The notes beneath the pieces are model-generated. The model saw only the letters and a list, made by a program, of their open reading frames with translations, was not told where the DNA came from and ran no database searches. Positions 12,291 to 23,175 of a stretch of DNA of 64,000 bases are shown piece by piece. The stretch covers positions 51,009,881-51,073,880 of the forward strand of contig CM071597.1 of the NCBI GenBank assembly GCA_036435485.1, read 5' to 3'. The DNA comes from Saposhnikovia divaricata. Taxonomy: Eukaryota > Streptophyta > Magnoliopsida > Apiales > Apiaceae. The position numbers and the translations under genes are program-made. Every line of letters starts with the position of its first letter. Position 1 is the first letter of the stretch.

Positions 12291-12631
12291 CATAAATTAT
12301 TCTTCTTTAAGGCGGCTAATTCTTTGCACATAGCTTCCCTCCATTGTGGATATGCATTAGCTTCCCTGAAAGATTGAGGATTTTCTAGACAGGGACCTAT
12401 TGATGTTTGAAATGCCTGCATAAGAGGATAACGAACAGATATCATAGCTTTTGGTTTACGGATTCCAGCCTTTAAAAGTGTGACCATGTGATGACCAGGC
12501 ACTTGATTATTTCTCATATTAACATCTTGTTGGTTATGATTTGTGGGACATGAAGTTATGTGTTGTTGTGAAGGTGTGTGTGAAGGTGGCACATGTGAGT
12601 GCGATGGAGATGACTGTTCTAATGATGTTGG
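12291..12631 (-). pseudogene. Copia B: N-terminal reverse transcriptase / linker
   Basis: The minus-strand frame reads a Ser/Pro/His-rich linker, then PKAMISVRYPLMQ and the conserved entry to Copia reverse transcriptase, AYPQWREAMCKELAALKKNNLWSL. It stops at 12283-12285 only because LTR1 begins there, and the domain continues at 3781. An in-frame TAG at 12632-12634 separates it from the integrase part. Identity is firm; the piece is inactive. Confidence 0.88.
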
Positions 12632-13459
12632 CTATTCTGGTAAAACAGGTGATTGAACTTGATTCAAAGGTCGTAACACCGACAGATTTTGAGAATGTTC
12701 TGAAGAGGGATTTGATGATAATGGCACAAATGTGGAAGCGACTATGGTGTCAGAAGTGTTGGGTTGTGGTGTTGATGTAATGGTTGATGGAGGTGGATGT
12801 GCAAGAATGCCTAAAGAGGTGCGGGAAAATGATTGACCAGTGTTAGGAGTTGGCAACAATGGTCGAAAGTGGAAATCAGTCTCATCAAATAACACATCAT
12901 GAGAAATTAGTACCTTGTTAGATGTCAGATTTAAACAACGGTAACCTTTGTGAGAGGGACTATATCCGAGAAACACATGTTTTGCAGATCGATAAGAAAA
13001 TTTATGCTTGTTGTATGGTCTGAGTAAGGGATAACAACTACACCCAAAAACTTTGAGAAATTTATAATCAGGAGCCTTTTTAAAAAGCTTTTGAAGTGGA
13101 ATACTATTTCCAATTGCCTGAGAGGGTAATCGATTAATCAAGTAAGCTGCGGTTTCAACAGCATAATTCCAATAACAATGAGGCAAATTTGCATGTGCAA
13201 GAAGTGTAAGGGATGTGTCAATAATATTACGACGACGACGCTCAATAGAACCTTGTTGTTCATGAGTGTGTGGACATGATATACGATGTTCTATGCCATT
13301 TGTGGCAAGAAATGATGGCAAAGTTCGAAATTCTCCACCCCAATCAGTTTGGAGTCTCTTAATACATGTTCCAAATAAATTTTTAACCAAATGTTTGAAT
13401 TTCACAAAAACTGAGAACACATCAGACTTGAAACAACTAAATATATTTACTAAAATCAT
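12632..13459 (-). pseudogene. Copia B: integrase, C-terminal half
   Basis: Encodes the second half of the integrase core: LQTDWGGEFRTL (second catalytic Asp), CPHTHEQQGSIERRRRNI (catalytic Glu region), then the C-terminal motif FGCSCYPLLRPYNKHKF and VFLGYSPSHKGYRCL, followed by a Ser/Pro-rich linker. It overlaps the upstream frame at 13437-13459 in a different phase, so one frameshift lies near 13440-13455, inside the core between the first and second Asp. Confidence 0.9.
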
Positions 13460-14690
13460 CCAAAAAGATTACATAATACTTGTGTCCACCACTAGATAAA
13501 GATGGAGATGGACCACATACATCAGAATAAACTAAAGATAATGGAGTGGTACTGGAAACATGGGAGGTAGAATAAGGAAGCTTGTGAGCTTTGCCAAGTG
13601 GACATGCAGAACACATAGGAGAAATTTGATTATCGCTGAACTTTGGTAACTGGAAATAAGAAATGACATTGTTGTCAACCCGCATGGCTGGATGACCGAG
13701 TCGGTTGTGCCACTGGGTAAGAGAGCATCGTTCACCAACTAGGGCAGTTTTATTGGAGCTATTAAATGATGAAGAATTAGGAGTAAGATGGTATAGTCCA
13801 CCATCACATTTGCCTTGTAACAGAACCGTCCCTGTTGCTTGGTCCTTCACACAAAAGAAAGTGGGGTGAAACTCAACAAATACATTATTCTCTCTGGTGA
13901 GTTTCGAAATAGAAAGAAGATTACGATGAATTGATGGAACAGATAAAACATCTGATAAAGTTAAAGATTGATTAGAAGTAGGAATATGAGAAGTGCCAGT
14001 ATGAGATATTAGCAAACCTGAGCCATCGCCAATAGTCACACAGTCCTGACCAGTGTACTCATGAGGTAAAGCCAGATTTTGAAACTCATTCGTCATGTGA
14101 TAAGTTGCACCGGTATCAGGAAGCCATGAATTTGGAAATGTTTCTTTGACAACATTGTAATTTGCAAACTGAAAACTATCTTCCGATTGATAGCTATGAT
14201 TAAATCTGTTTTGACATTTTATAGCAGTATGTCCAGGAAGATTACAAATCTGACATGATGAAGTATTTGGAGATGCATACTGCTGAGGCTGACTTGTATT
14301 CTGCCGGCCTCGGTAGTTGTTATCAGCGGACACATAGGAATTGTAGTAACCTTTGCTACCTCTTCTACCTCGAATATTGTTACGACCCCGTCCACGACCA
14401 CGACCTCTAGTAGTAGGACGTGGTGAAAATGTGCTAAAATTAGCAGAAACATTCATATCTTGGGTAAATGATTGACCTTCATTTAAATAAATTTCCTGGC
14501 TTAAGAGCATATCTCGAAGATCAACAAAGGAGACCGGGGTGGCTTTAGTGCTAACAGAAGTGACAAAAGAAGTATACTCTGGACCTAGACCATTCAACAC
14601 ATAAAGAACAAGGTCTTCATTATCGACTTTCCTTCCTGCTGCAGCAAGCTTATCAGAAATTGATTTTATTTTAAGAAGATACTCTGACAT
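13437..14690 (-). pseudogene. Copia B: gag, zinc knuckle, protease, start of integrase
   Basis: The gag part begins near MSEYLLKIKSISDKLAAAG and contains an Arg/Gly-rich nucleic-acid-binding stretch (TRGRGRGRGR) and a CCHC knuckle (CQICNLPGHTAIKC). The protease motif is LPDTGATYHMT; then come GAG-pre-integrase (WHNRLGHPAMRV) and the first integrase Asp (SLVYSDVCGPSPSLSSGG). More gag (HIMQLKQQLQ) lies upstream at about 14706-14747 beyond a TAG, before the sequence is cut at 14751 by LTR3. The mix of motifs suggests a Retrofit/Ale-like Copia, but the lineage is a guess. Confidence 0.9.
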
Positions 14691-15291
14691 TGAGAGAGAG
14701 CCCTTTTTCTAATGTTGTAGCTGTTGCTTCAGCTGCATAATATGGATTCCTGAAGTATTCCCCTGACCCCGGTTTAATTTTCTCTGGAAAGTACCGGCCC
14801 GAGGGTCCGTCAAAACTACATCACAACCTGCTAAATTTTTTTTTTAAACTTTATATCTCACTAAATCGTTTTTCCACAATTGTTGTTACACATCCATAAA
14901 GAACTTCGTTCCCTCTTAGAAATGAATGACTATCTCCATTTATACAGATCTAAGTCACAATTCTTTAACAAAGTCTATCTTACCAATAAAAGATGCCACA
15001 TACAGCGGATCTCATCTACTATCTGTAGGGTACTACCTTCTCAAGAATCCTCTTCTAATCTGTAATATCCTCCTGTAATAATCCATAAAATAAAAGAATG
15101 AGCTACAAAGCTCAGCAAGCATATATTGCAGAGTATGACAAAATGATTTTTGTCGCATAAGATGATTCATGAAGCCTTACCATCACATCATATGTCAAGA
15201 TAGAAAATATTGACAAGATTATAAAGTGACAATAACTTAAAAGAAAGAAATTGTAAGACTTTAACATAAAGGAAATTGTGTTTGACTGAGC

Positions 15292-15475
15292 GACCTCATT
15301 AGGTCTCTTAACCTTATCATTTCCAGATGCAATTATGATCATCTGTCTTACTATTACCATTTGGTAATCTTCGTAGCCACGAAATGGATCCATTCGTCTT
15401 TCCAGATGCACTTTAGGCCATCTGTCTTAACCATTACCTTTCGGTAATCTTTATCATTAATACCCCATAAATGGG
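15292..15475. repeat. Run of seven short perfect hairpins
   Basis: In under 190 bases lie GACCT/AGGTC, CAGATG/CATCTG, ATTACC/GGTAAT, TCGT/ACGA, CAGATG/CATCTG, ATTACC/GGTAAT and CCCAT/ATGGG, with loops of 2 to 10 bases. The CAGATG and ATTACC hairpins are each repeated about 80 bases apart, with different loop sequences. Confidence 0.75.
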
Positions 15476-15545
15476 TTGTTAAACTCAGTCGGACATTTAT
15501 CATTTAACTTAAAACATTTCATTCCTAATCATTCTTAAAACATTA

Positions 15546-16095
15546 CTAGCCAGAACAATTGGCTAGCTACCTCAATAACATAATTGCTAGCTGAAACAAT
15601 TAGTTAGCTATCTCAACAACATCTTAAATCCATCAGCTAGTCTTCATCAACTAGCTCACTAAATTAACCTCATCATACCATAGCTAACGAACAATATTAG
15701 CTATTCATGTATATAAATCATCATACAATTGATAAATCATCTCTAGCCAGAACAATTGGCTAACTATCTCAACAACATAGCTGCTAGCCAAACCAATTAG
15801 CCAGCGATCTCAATAAAATCTTGATTTCCATTAAGTTGTCTGGAACTAATAATAATAATCTCATCATAACATAGCTAACGGAACAATATTAGCTATTCAC
15901 ATACATAAATCATCATTATAAATTGATTAATCGTCACTAGCTAGAACAATTGGCTAGATAACTCAACAACATAATTTCTAGCCGAAACAATTATCTAGCG
16001 ATTTCAAAAAAATATCTTGATACCATTAACTAGTCTTCATAGACTGAAATAACTTCATCATGGCACAACTAATGAACAATATTAGCCATTTACCA
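15546..16095. repeat. Tandem repeat, about 196-bp unit x3, built of CTAGCCA...TGGCTAG hairpins
   Basis: Three units start at about 15546, 15745 and 15938. Each begins with a stem such as CTAGCCA-GAACAAT-TGGCTAG, followed by a second CTAG stem and by GCTAA-CGAACAAT-ATTAGC. The loop GAACAAT recurs while arm bases change, often on both sides. Confidence 0.8.
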
Positions 16096-16133
16096 GGGGA
16101 AATCATCATGAGATCGAATAAACGTCCATTTTA

Positions 16134-16515
16134 GATAATACTGATCAATGAATATTATCTTTACCAATAAAAGTGAATTCGGATAATACCGAAGTTTAGG
16201 TATTATCTTCACTGATAAGAATTAACTTGAATAATATCAACCAAAAGTACTATTTTGACCAATAAGATTCAACTTGGATAATATCGACCAATGAATATCA
16301 TCCCGGTCAATAAAAATCAATTTGGATAATACTAACCAAAGAGTATTATTGCTAACAATAAAGTTCAATCTGGATAATGGCAGTCAGTGGATATGATTAC
16401 CAACAATAAAAATCAATTTAGATAATCTCGACCAATGAGCATTATCTCCATCAATAAAAATCAATCTTAGATAATACCGATTAATGAATATTATCTTCAC
16501 TAATAACCATCATAA
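16134..16515. repeat. Tandem array of GATAATA...TATTATC hairpins, about 50-60 bp period
   Basis: About seven degenerate units of the form GATAATA, spacer CCGACCAATGA, TATTATC, then ACCAATAAAAATCAATTT. Perfect stems occur at 16134-16159, 16182-16207 (9-bp arms GATAATACC/GGTATTATC), 16326-16349 (ATAATACT/AGTATTAT) and 16470-16495. Confidence 0.82.
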
Positions 16516-17483
16516 AATAGAAATATTGACTTAACGGTATGTACGCATATAACATAATACGTACAGCTTAACAACATTCAACATGTACGGCTCAACAACA
16601 TTCAATATGTTACGAATAATGTAACACCTAGATAACCAATTAAAACAGAGACAATATATACTTACAACCACCGCTATCCGAGTAGTCCGACCTTTCCTCA
16701 ACTCACTTCTCCAATAACCTGGACAAGCATCAATAAACTCTTTAATCATATATTCTCAATAATAAATATACTCGTATCTTTACAAAGCAACATGACCTTG
16801 GAATTATCAAACTCTACCACTCGATTTGTTTTTACAACTACCTACTAAAATCAATGACATCTTCTTAAATCATAATTTACTGAATAAGCTTCCATTGCTG
16901 ACTATTCAATAATTCAACAACTATACAACATATTTCTTGAAACCCAAATAATAAAGTTTCATGCATAACATTACATCTATAAATCTCGTAAACTTTACAC
17001 CTTTATTAGGCTTGAGTTACAATCCTCTTTACAGAAAATCGGCATGACCTTTTCGTAAATAAAACTTCCCGGTATCACAGCACCTCATCAATAATTCAAG
17101 CATTCACTAAAATTTCAAATCTCAAACTACTACAAATCTTATAAGTCCACTTCTACCATCCAGGCACAATTTATCAATAAATCTCGACGACTTTTAAAAC
17201 ATTAAAACTCCAACATTCAACCATTTTCCCGAAATAATACTGGAAATATAACTCTAAATATTCAACAAAACCCAAATTAATCTCTACGATTTACAACTAC
17301 AATATTTAACGAGTTTTCACATTTAACTCCGGAACAATAAAAATTCTTCGAAAATGCATCTTTTAAAAATAACGAAATTAAATTACGGTGTCCAACCACT
17401 TACGGTGTAAAACACGCACCATAATTGAACCCACCACGCTTCTCCGGCGATTACAATCGTTATCATTTTTTTCCGGCTATCTC

Positions 17484-17489
17484 TCTCTC

Positions 17490-17576
<87 letters not shown>
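17484..17576. repeat. (CT)n microsatellite, about 90 bp
   Basis: An almost pure CT run inside LTR3. It creates long Leu/Ser or Glu/Arg frames on both strands that are artefacts of the repeat. Confidence 0.95.
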
Positions 17577-17578
<2 letters not shown>

Positions 17579-18572
17579 CACAACACCACCACCACCATCG
17601 ATGGTGGCTCCCCGCTACACCACCTGCACAACAAGTACACAACCACACATCACACACACGTACTATACATAAGCCCCTCCGTTCTTCCTCTTCCTCTCCT
17701 CTCCAAACTGCCGCCACCACCACCATCGTCGATGGTGGTCTTCTCCGGCCGCGCTTCACACACCACACAACACAACATACATACGTACACAATGATACAC
17801 CACATACATATACAAACTCACCTCTCTTTATTCCTCTCCTTCGCTTCTCCTTGCTGTTATCACCACCCCGCCACCATTGAGCTTCGCCGGAGTCATCCAG
17901 CTGCCACTGTCGCCAGAACCCCGACGCCGCCTCACCTTTCTTTCAATTTTTGACCTCCCCCTTCGTTTATGAAGCCCCATCCGAAATCAAACCCAACAAG
18001 GATTAAACCTCAAAGATTTCCCCCCAATTCCATCCGAATCCCTAATTACAATTTTTCCCCAATTTCTAACACACTCTCTCCCCGTATATTGTATATCTGC
18101 GTGTATTGTGTTTTTATTCTTATTGGGCTTGGCCCAATACCTTATAGTAACTACTCATAATTTATTTTGGGCCCCAATTAAAACACTACTTATTCATTTC
18201 TCTCTTCTTTTTATTCCACTTGTAATTGTTTTATTGAAACAATTATCTCCTAAATTTCCCAAAAATAATTATACTCTTTAACTTAATAAATAAAGTCATC
18301 AAATCTCTAAAATCTCGTATTTTAAATAATTACGTGTCCACTTGCAAATTTCCCGAAAATAAATCCTGAAAATCATCCAACGTCAAATAATTAATATTTG
18401 ACATAATAATTCCACTCTTAACCAATGAAAGAAATTATTTCTTAAAATCTACAATTTATCGTCTCGATCTCTAAATTCTTCATTATTCTCAAAATGGTTC
18501 AAAATTAACCTCAATAAATCTTATTCCCAATAAAATAATCAAAATTAATATTTTTGGGGTCGGGGTGTTACA

Positions 18573-18586
18573 TCCTTCCCCCCTTA
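18573..18586 (-). other. Polypurine tract next to LTR3
   Basis: Minus-strand TAAGGGGGGAAGGA directly precedes TGTAACACCCC. This is the expected plus-strand primer of a Gypsy element and sets the element's orientation as minus, making LTR3 a 3' LTR. Upstream of it the minus strand could read the tail LNFKDEFFLRGEGC of a polyprotein, but no longer frame survives. Confidence 0.75.
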
Positions 18587-18712
18587 GAAAAAATTCGTCC
18601 TTGAAATTGAGTACAACTGGTCTCTTCAACACAAAATGGAATATTTCCCCTCTCATAATATCTTCTGGTCTCCAAGTTTTTCTTTAACATCATGACTGTA
18701 TCACATAATGTG

Positions 18713-18920
18713 ATTGTTTGGCTCAACTTTTATTATGGACTTATTTTCGGGTAAAAATTTTATGTTTTGATAATTTTTTTATAAAGGTATTTAATATATG
18801 TTTGAGATTCAATAAGTTACAAAAATAAGTTGGAAAATAAGTTGGAAAGTTAGGAATCTCTAACTTTGTCTTAAAATAAGTTAACTTATTCTGAAAAAAA
18901 GTTCTCCCAAACACCCCCAA
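18713..18920. mobile_element. MITE-like insert
   Basis: The ends are degenerate inverted repeats: TTGTTTGGCTCAACTTTTATTATGG on the left, and on the right the reverse complement of GTGTTTGGGAGAACTTTTTTT. The interior is AT-rich and contains AATAAGTTGGAAAATAAGTTGG. About 200 bp with TGTTTGG ends fits non-autonomous DNA elements of hAT type, but I could not fix a target duplication. Confidence 0.4.
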
Positions 18921-19124
18921 TATTCATCAAAGTATTATCTTCATTCTTGACATCTTCTCTTGTCAATCATAGTCTCTATAGGGTTTTCTCAAATTTTAAA
19001 CTCTCCTGAACATCTTTCGGTTCATGTTCTAATTCCCCAGGTTGACTCTCCAACCTGAAAGTTGTTGTACAGCACTACTCACGAATGTTATCTCTTCACA
19101 AGATTTCAGTAATAGATCATATTC

Positions 19125-19339
19125 TTCTTCTAGAATAATTAGAAGAATTTTCAAAAGAATATCATCAATATAATTTCAGAAGAATCTTTTCTCCTAAGTA
19201 CAATTTAGGAGAATCTCATAACATATCTTGGATAAGGTTACAACTTGATACTTCCTTCTAAGAATAATTAGGAGGAATTTGATAATAATATCTTCGATAA
19301 AATTCAAATAATACTTTCTTCTATAAACAAATAGAAGAA
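19125..19339. repeat. TTCTTCTA...TAGAAGAA hairpin array
   Basis: Four units about 65-70 bp apart. Perfect stems are TTCTTCTA/TAGAAGAA (19125-19147), TTCTCCTAA/TTAGGAGAA (19189-19213) and TTCTTCTAT/ATAGAAGAA (19316-19339); one unit near 19255 has a mismatched stem. In the second unit both arms carry the changed base (C and G), so pairing is kept. Confidence 0.8.
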
Positions 19340-20772
19340 TTCACAATAATATGTTTGAAAAGATGTCAATCACAACTAGTGCAGATATTTGAGAAATAAC
19401 TACTAGCTTGAACAATTTAGCTAGTTAACTTCAAATAATCTCGGCATCTCAACTAGTTAGTACAATTAACTAGTCAGTCACAATGACATCACAACTAGCT
19501 AGGACAATTAACTAGTTATCCAAATCGGCATAAACAACTAGCTCAATCAAATTGATAGTGTAAAATCTCGAATAGCATGGCTAACTAATAAATATTAGTT
19601 ATTATGATAATGAATGGTAACTGAAATTGAAGCCAAAGAAAACTGACTTGGTTACCTGATAAAACTAATCAGAGTAACCCCAGATAACGAACATTTTAGA
19701 TGGCAGGGTGTATCAACAAAATGATACCAAAAAGATATGAGATAAACACGTAAATAGTGTCATCACTAGTACTAGGACGATTCCATCACATCACAGTCAC
19801 AACACAAGATACTAATAGAGTGTCACTAACGCATAGATACAACAAATCTAGGTCATCTAACCGATCGGGGTCTACGTAATTATACATTCCAACGTGACGC
19901 TTGCAATATGGCATTTCTTCAGTCATCAATATGCAACTTTGCAGTCATTCACATTTCACGTTCTACATGATCTATCTGTACGATGCCAAAAGGTAAAGTT
20001 CTACAAGCTAGCATACACGTAGTCTCCAACAATATCTGTAACAGAAGAACCATCATCACGGTCATTAGCATCCTCTTCTGGTAGCTCTTAAAATCATCAA
20101 TAAAATCGCTTCGTCAAGATTTAACGAACATTGGCCCTATCCATTTTTTGGAATCCTGTATCAATTACTATCGTCCATGGTCTCTAGGCTGAATCATCTC
20201 GTGCTGACGCAAGAAGCATACTCGTGACGTCATCTATCTTATATCTCGACTTATGACATCGGCTTTCAATATATCGAAATCTTTCGATACATCAAAATTT
20301 CCGCCCGGTGCAGCAATCACCATTTGAGGTGGAACCGTAGTCTCTGCAAAAATTGAAACTAGTGGACAAAACAATGTCAACGGCTATCTGGATAATTGCA
20401 CAACATCACTGACAAAAGGAAGTCTAAGCATCTCGGACCCACATACGCTATCACATCCTTACATAACAAAGTACTAAAACCTCAAATACTTGAATTCTCA
20501 AGAATCTCAAAATTTCTTTATTTCTATTAACATTATTCTTGATCAACAACTATATCATCAAATTCTTGTATCAGCAACTAGTACAGTAGAACCTCGAACA
20601 ACAATTTATCTTTCTAGTTGCTAATATCATCATCATTATAACATATTCCATTCCATAATGTATATATTCCCAAAATTATCAATCACTGATGTTTTCAATA
20701 AGTACCTTTAGAATCTACTCACAAAAATCATAATTTAATCCACAATTCTCAAATGTCATCATATTCCAAGAT

Positions 20773-21405
20773 TGTAACAGCCCCAGATCCAGGGTCGGGG
20801 ATCCAGTCGTCACGATCTCAATTTCCATCCACAGCATTAACATAAATTAACTTACAACCTTGTGACCCAAAACAACAACATAAAACACACCCGTTATAGT
20901 CCCAGAGATGAAATCAGAGTAACCAACAAATATTATTAATCACAAGTTTTGAGTTCTTACAACCCAAAGGAATTACAATGTAACTGTTACATACTCTTTG
21001 CCATCCATTTACATAGGTCATACATATAATAAGTTTGATGAATCAAAAGCTGACAGTCTAGCCTACTGGTTGCTCCTACCTCAGCAATGTCGACCATGAC
21101 ATCAGTGGGCAACCCTATGACTGTTGTCCCTGCTTGCACCGAGTGTGACTTGTGCTGGCCATCAGATCTAGCTGTTGTTGTGATATAATAAATAAAGCAA
21201 GGGTGAGCAATAGCCCACCAAGAATAATATGTAACTGAATAGTAATAATATATAACAGTTCAAAATATCTTTGAAACCATATGCCATGCATTAATGAAGA
21301 TAGTGCCAGTATAATGTAAACGAAGATGTTATAAGGTAACTCAAAATATATTCTGTGGAAATATCTGCTATACAGAAGATAAGCAAGATAAGCAAGGTAA
21401 CTCAA
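20773..21405 (-). mobile_element. LTR5: left part of another Gypsy-type LTR, cut by Copia C
   Basis: It begins TGTAACAGCCCCAGATCC after AAGAT (20768-20772), like the left ends of LTR1, LTR2 and LTR4. It has the AAAGCAAGGGTGAGC...CACCAAG module near 21193-21222. At about 21406 it gives way to the end of a Copia LTR, so the remainder was split off. Its right end was not found. Confidence 0.65.
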
Positions 21406-22091
21406 TGCTGAACTTGGGTTATAAATACCCCAAGGCTACAACTTTACAAACAAAACGAATATTACAAAGTCAAATATGTTTGCAGGTCTGCTACCACTCC
21501 TTTTCTTCATGTGACACAACTTTGTCAGATTGTCTTGGATAGATATTGCTAGATTTCATCGTCCAAAGTGTTTGCTAAGAAAAGGAATGTTTCTTTTTCT
21601 TCTTCGTTTCTAAAGACTGGCTTCCATGCCATTTTGAAGTCTACCAACCCATGTGATCTGTCACCTATGTCCCGTCAATGTCAACTGCTAGTATCGAGAC
21701 ATTATTGATAAACATTTGTTGTAGCTGATTATCCATTGATGAGTTGCATGTTACTCGGTGATAGTACTATCCGTTGATGTAGCTCCCGTATCCGTTGCTG
21801 GATCACTTTAATTAAACAGAATTACGAAGCACAGCTTATATACAATTAGCTAACCTATCTTGTTTATCCATTGATAGTCAACATGACTTAGGATGCTATC
21901 AACTAGTACTACAATCGATAACTATCTTTGGAAACTTCTTAACATGAAACTAACTTATCGATTGATAAGTTTCCTCATCAACGGATATTTATAAGTTGGA
22001 TATCCGTTGATAAGTTACAAAAACATTAACTTATACAAATATGTTTTTAAGTGTTTTAAGTATATCATCAAGGACAACATAATTCCTAACA
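21406..22091 (-). mobile_element. Copia C (SIRE-like) 3' LTR, about 686 bp
   Basis: Minus-strand TGTTAGGAATTATG begins at 22091, directly after the purine tract TTTGGGGAGAT. The left limit at TGCTGAAC is inferred from the change away from LTR5. It contains many copies of TATCCRTTGATR, and a perfect TCAACGGATAT/ATATCCGTTGA stem (21978-22010) that encloses a minus-strand TATAAATA at 21986-21993. Confidence 0.65.
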
Positions 22092-22104
22092 ATCTCCCCA
22101 AATT
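22092..22104 (-). other. Copia C polypurine tract
   Basis: AAATTTGGGGAGAT on the minus strand immediately before TGTTAGG, the same arrangement as in Copia D (ATAGGGGGAGAT before TGTTAAG). Confidence 0.7.
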
Positions 22105-22293
22105 TATGACTGATGGAATAACAACCATAAATTAAGAGCCTTGATGATAACAAAACACTTTGACAGAATTACAGAGTTTAAGCAAAAACATATGTATTGT
22201 AATAAGCTTCAAAAGATGTGAAAATGAACTTTGTACAGAGCCAAGTTGAAAATACATACTCTTACAAAGGGCTGCTCTTTTAGACTGAGCAAG

Positions 22294-23175
22294 TTATTTC
22301 TTTCTGCCCCTTGCACTCCTCATACCATGAATCCTTTCTTTGTTCACCTGAAGCTGCTTCTCTAGAGCATTGTAGAAAAACCTTCTACAATTGTCTTTAT
22401 CTCTGAATTCCACTATCCAGAATGGATAAAAATGAACCTTCCTTCCAGGAACATATGGAATGTTCAGCTTCTTAGGCAAACCCTCCATTGTATTCCAGCT
22501 TTCTCTTATCTCATTGATCTTGTTGAAGATTATGGTCTTTGCTTCTTGAGTAAATCCACCAGTTCTCTTCATTAGAGACCATATCTTCACCAATTTGCTG
22601 AAACCTTCATCTAGTACTTGATGTAGGGGCCAGGTCTTACTGTTTCCTCCCTTATAGGTGAATATTAACCTATCTGGTAGCCTGACTGTCCTACTTGCAG
22701 CACTCACATCACTTACCTCATCCAAGAAAAGATTGACACTTGAATATTCTTCAATGTCAACAATGTAGAATTCTGTATCTTTCTTGGCAGCCTCCTTTGC
22801 AACTTATGGAACCCCGGTAATTTGAATTGGTCTAGCTGAAGGTGGTTTTCTGGTTCTTGTTCTCCTCCTTTCTGGTGAGACTCTAACCTTTAGACATACC
22901 AAGCTATTAATATCAAAGTCAAATTCCAATGGTTCAGGCTTTATGTCTTCAAGATTGAAGGCAAAGGGGATAGGAATTTGGGTAGGTTGATGTATGGTTT
23001 GTGTTGGAGGTATAGTAGGTTGAGGTTGTGTTGATTCAACTTGTACTTCTGGTTCCGGTCTCAAAGTCCTTTTAGCTTTTGTCTTGACCATACTTTTCCT
23101 TTTCTTGCACGCAGATTTTTTGTTCATTTTCTTTTTCTTGATTTTGGCCTCTTCTTCTACAGCCTCTTGTTCCAT
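22294..23175 (-). pseudogene. Copia C: ORF3-like protein C-terminus, one nonsense codon
   Basis: The frame is open from about 23175 to 22294 except for a TAA at 22804-22806. The upper part is Lys- and Pro/Gln-rich (KIKKKKMNKKSACKKRKS). The lower part is compact: SRTVRLPDRLIFTYKGG, WPLHQVLDEGFSKLVKIW, HFYPFWIVEFRDKDNCRRFF, ending in basic MRSARGRKK. It lies directly upstream of a Copia 3' LTR, the place of the extra third ORF of SIRE/Maximus-type elements. I see no membrane segment. Function is unknown and the N-terminus is missing. Confidence 0.6.

Larger units (their letters stand above)
14751..18572 (-). mobile_element. LTR3: 3' LTR of a Tekay/Del-like Gypsy element
   Basis: The right edge is firm: minus-strand TGTAACACCCCGACCCC starts at 18572, directly after a polypurine tract. 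The left edge is set at TGAAGTATTCCCC, where Copia B gag stops and a degenerate copy of the terminal repeat appears; it could be off by some bases. The interior contains the GAATGAGCT...AGCTCAGCAAG module (15096-15120), two tandem hairpin arrays, a long (CT)n tract and a GC-richer stretch at 17390-17950 with no credible gene. The right-hand sequence resembles that of LTR1, so the two belong to related subfamilies. Confidence 0.72.
18587..20772 (-). mobile_element. Internal, non-coding region of the LTR3 element
   Basis: About 2.2 kb between the polypurine tract and the next LTR has no frame recognisable as gag, protease, reverse transcriptase or integrase. It contains a MITE-like insert at 18713-18920, hairpin units at 19125-19339, CTAGCTAG...TTAACTAG repeats at 19400-19525 related to the array in LTR3, and a perfect TATCGAAA/TTTCGATA hairpin at 20272-20289. 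Either the element is a large non-autonomous derivative or the coding part is decayed or deleted. Confidence 0.55.

Noticed and set aside
15546..16515. Regular repeats resembling a CRISPR array
   Set aside because: Units are degenerate, spacers are not unique, the DNA is a plant LTR, and no cas genes exist.
17388..17880. Long Ser/Leu or Glu/Arg reading frames on both strands
   Set aside because: They are produced by the (CT)n repeat and its low-complexity flanks; no domain or splice context.
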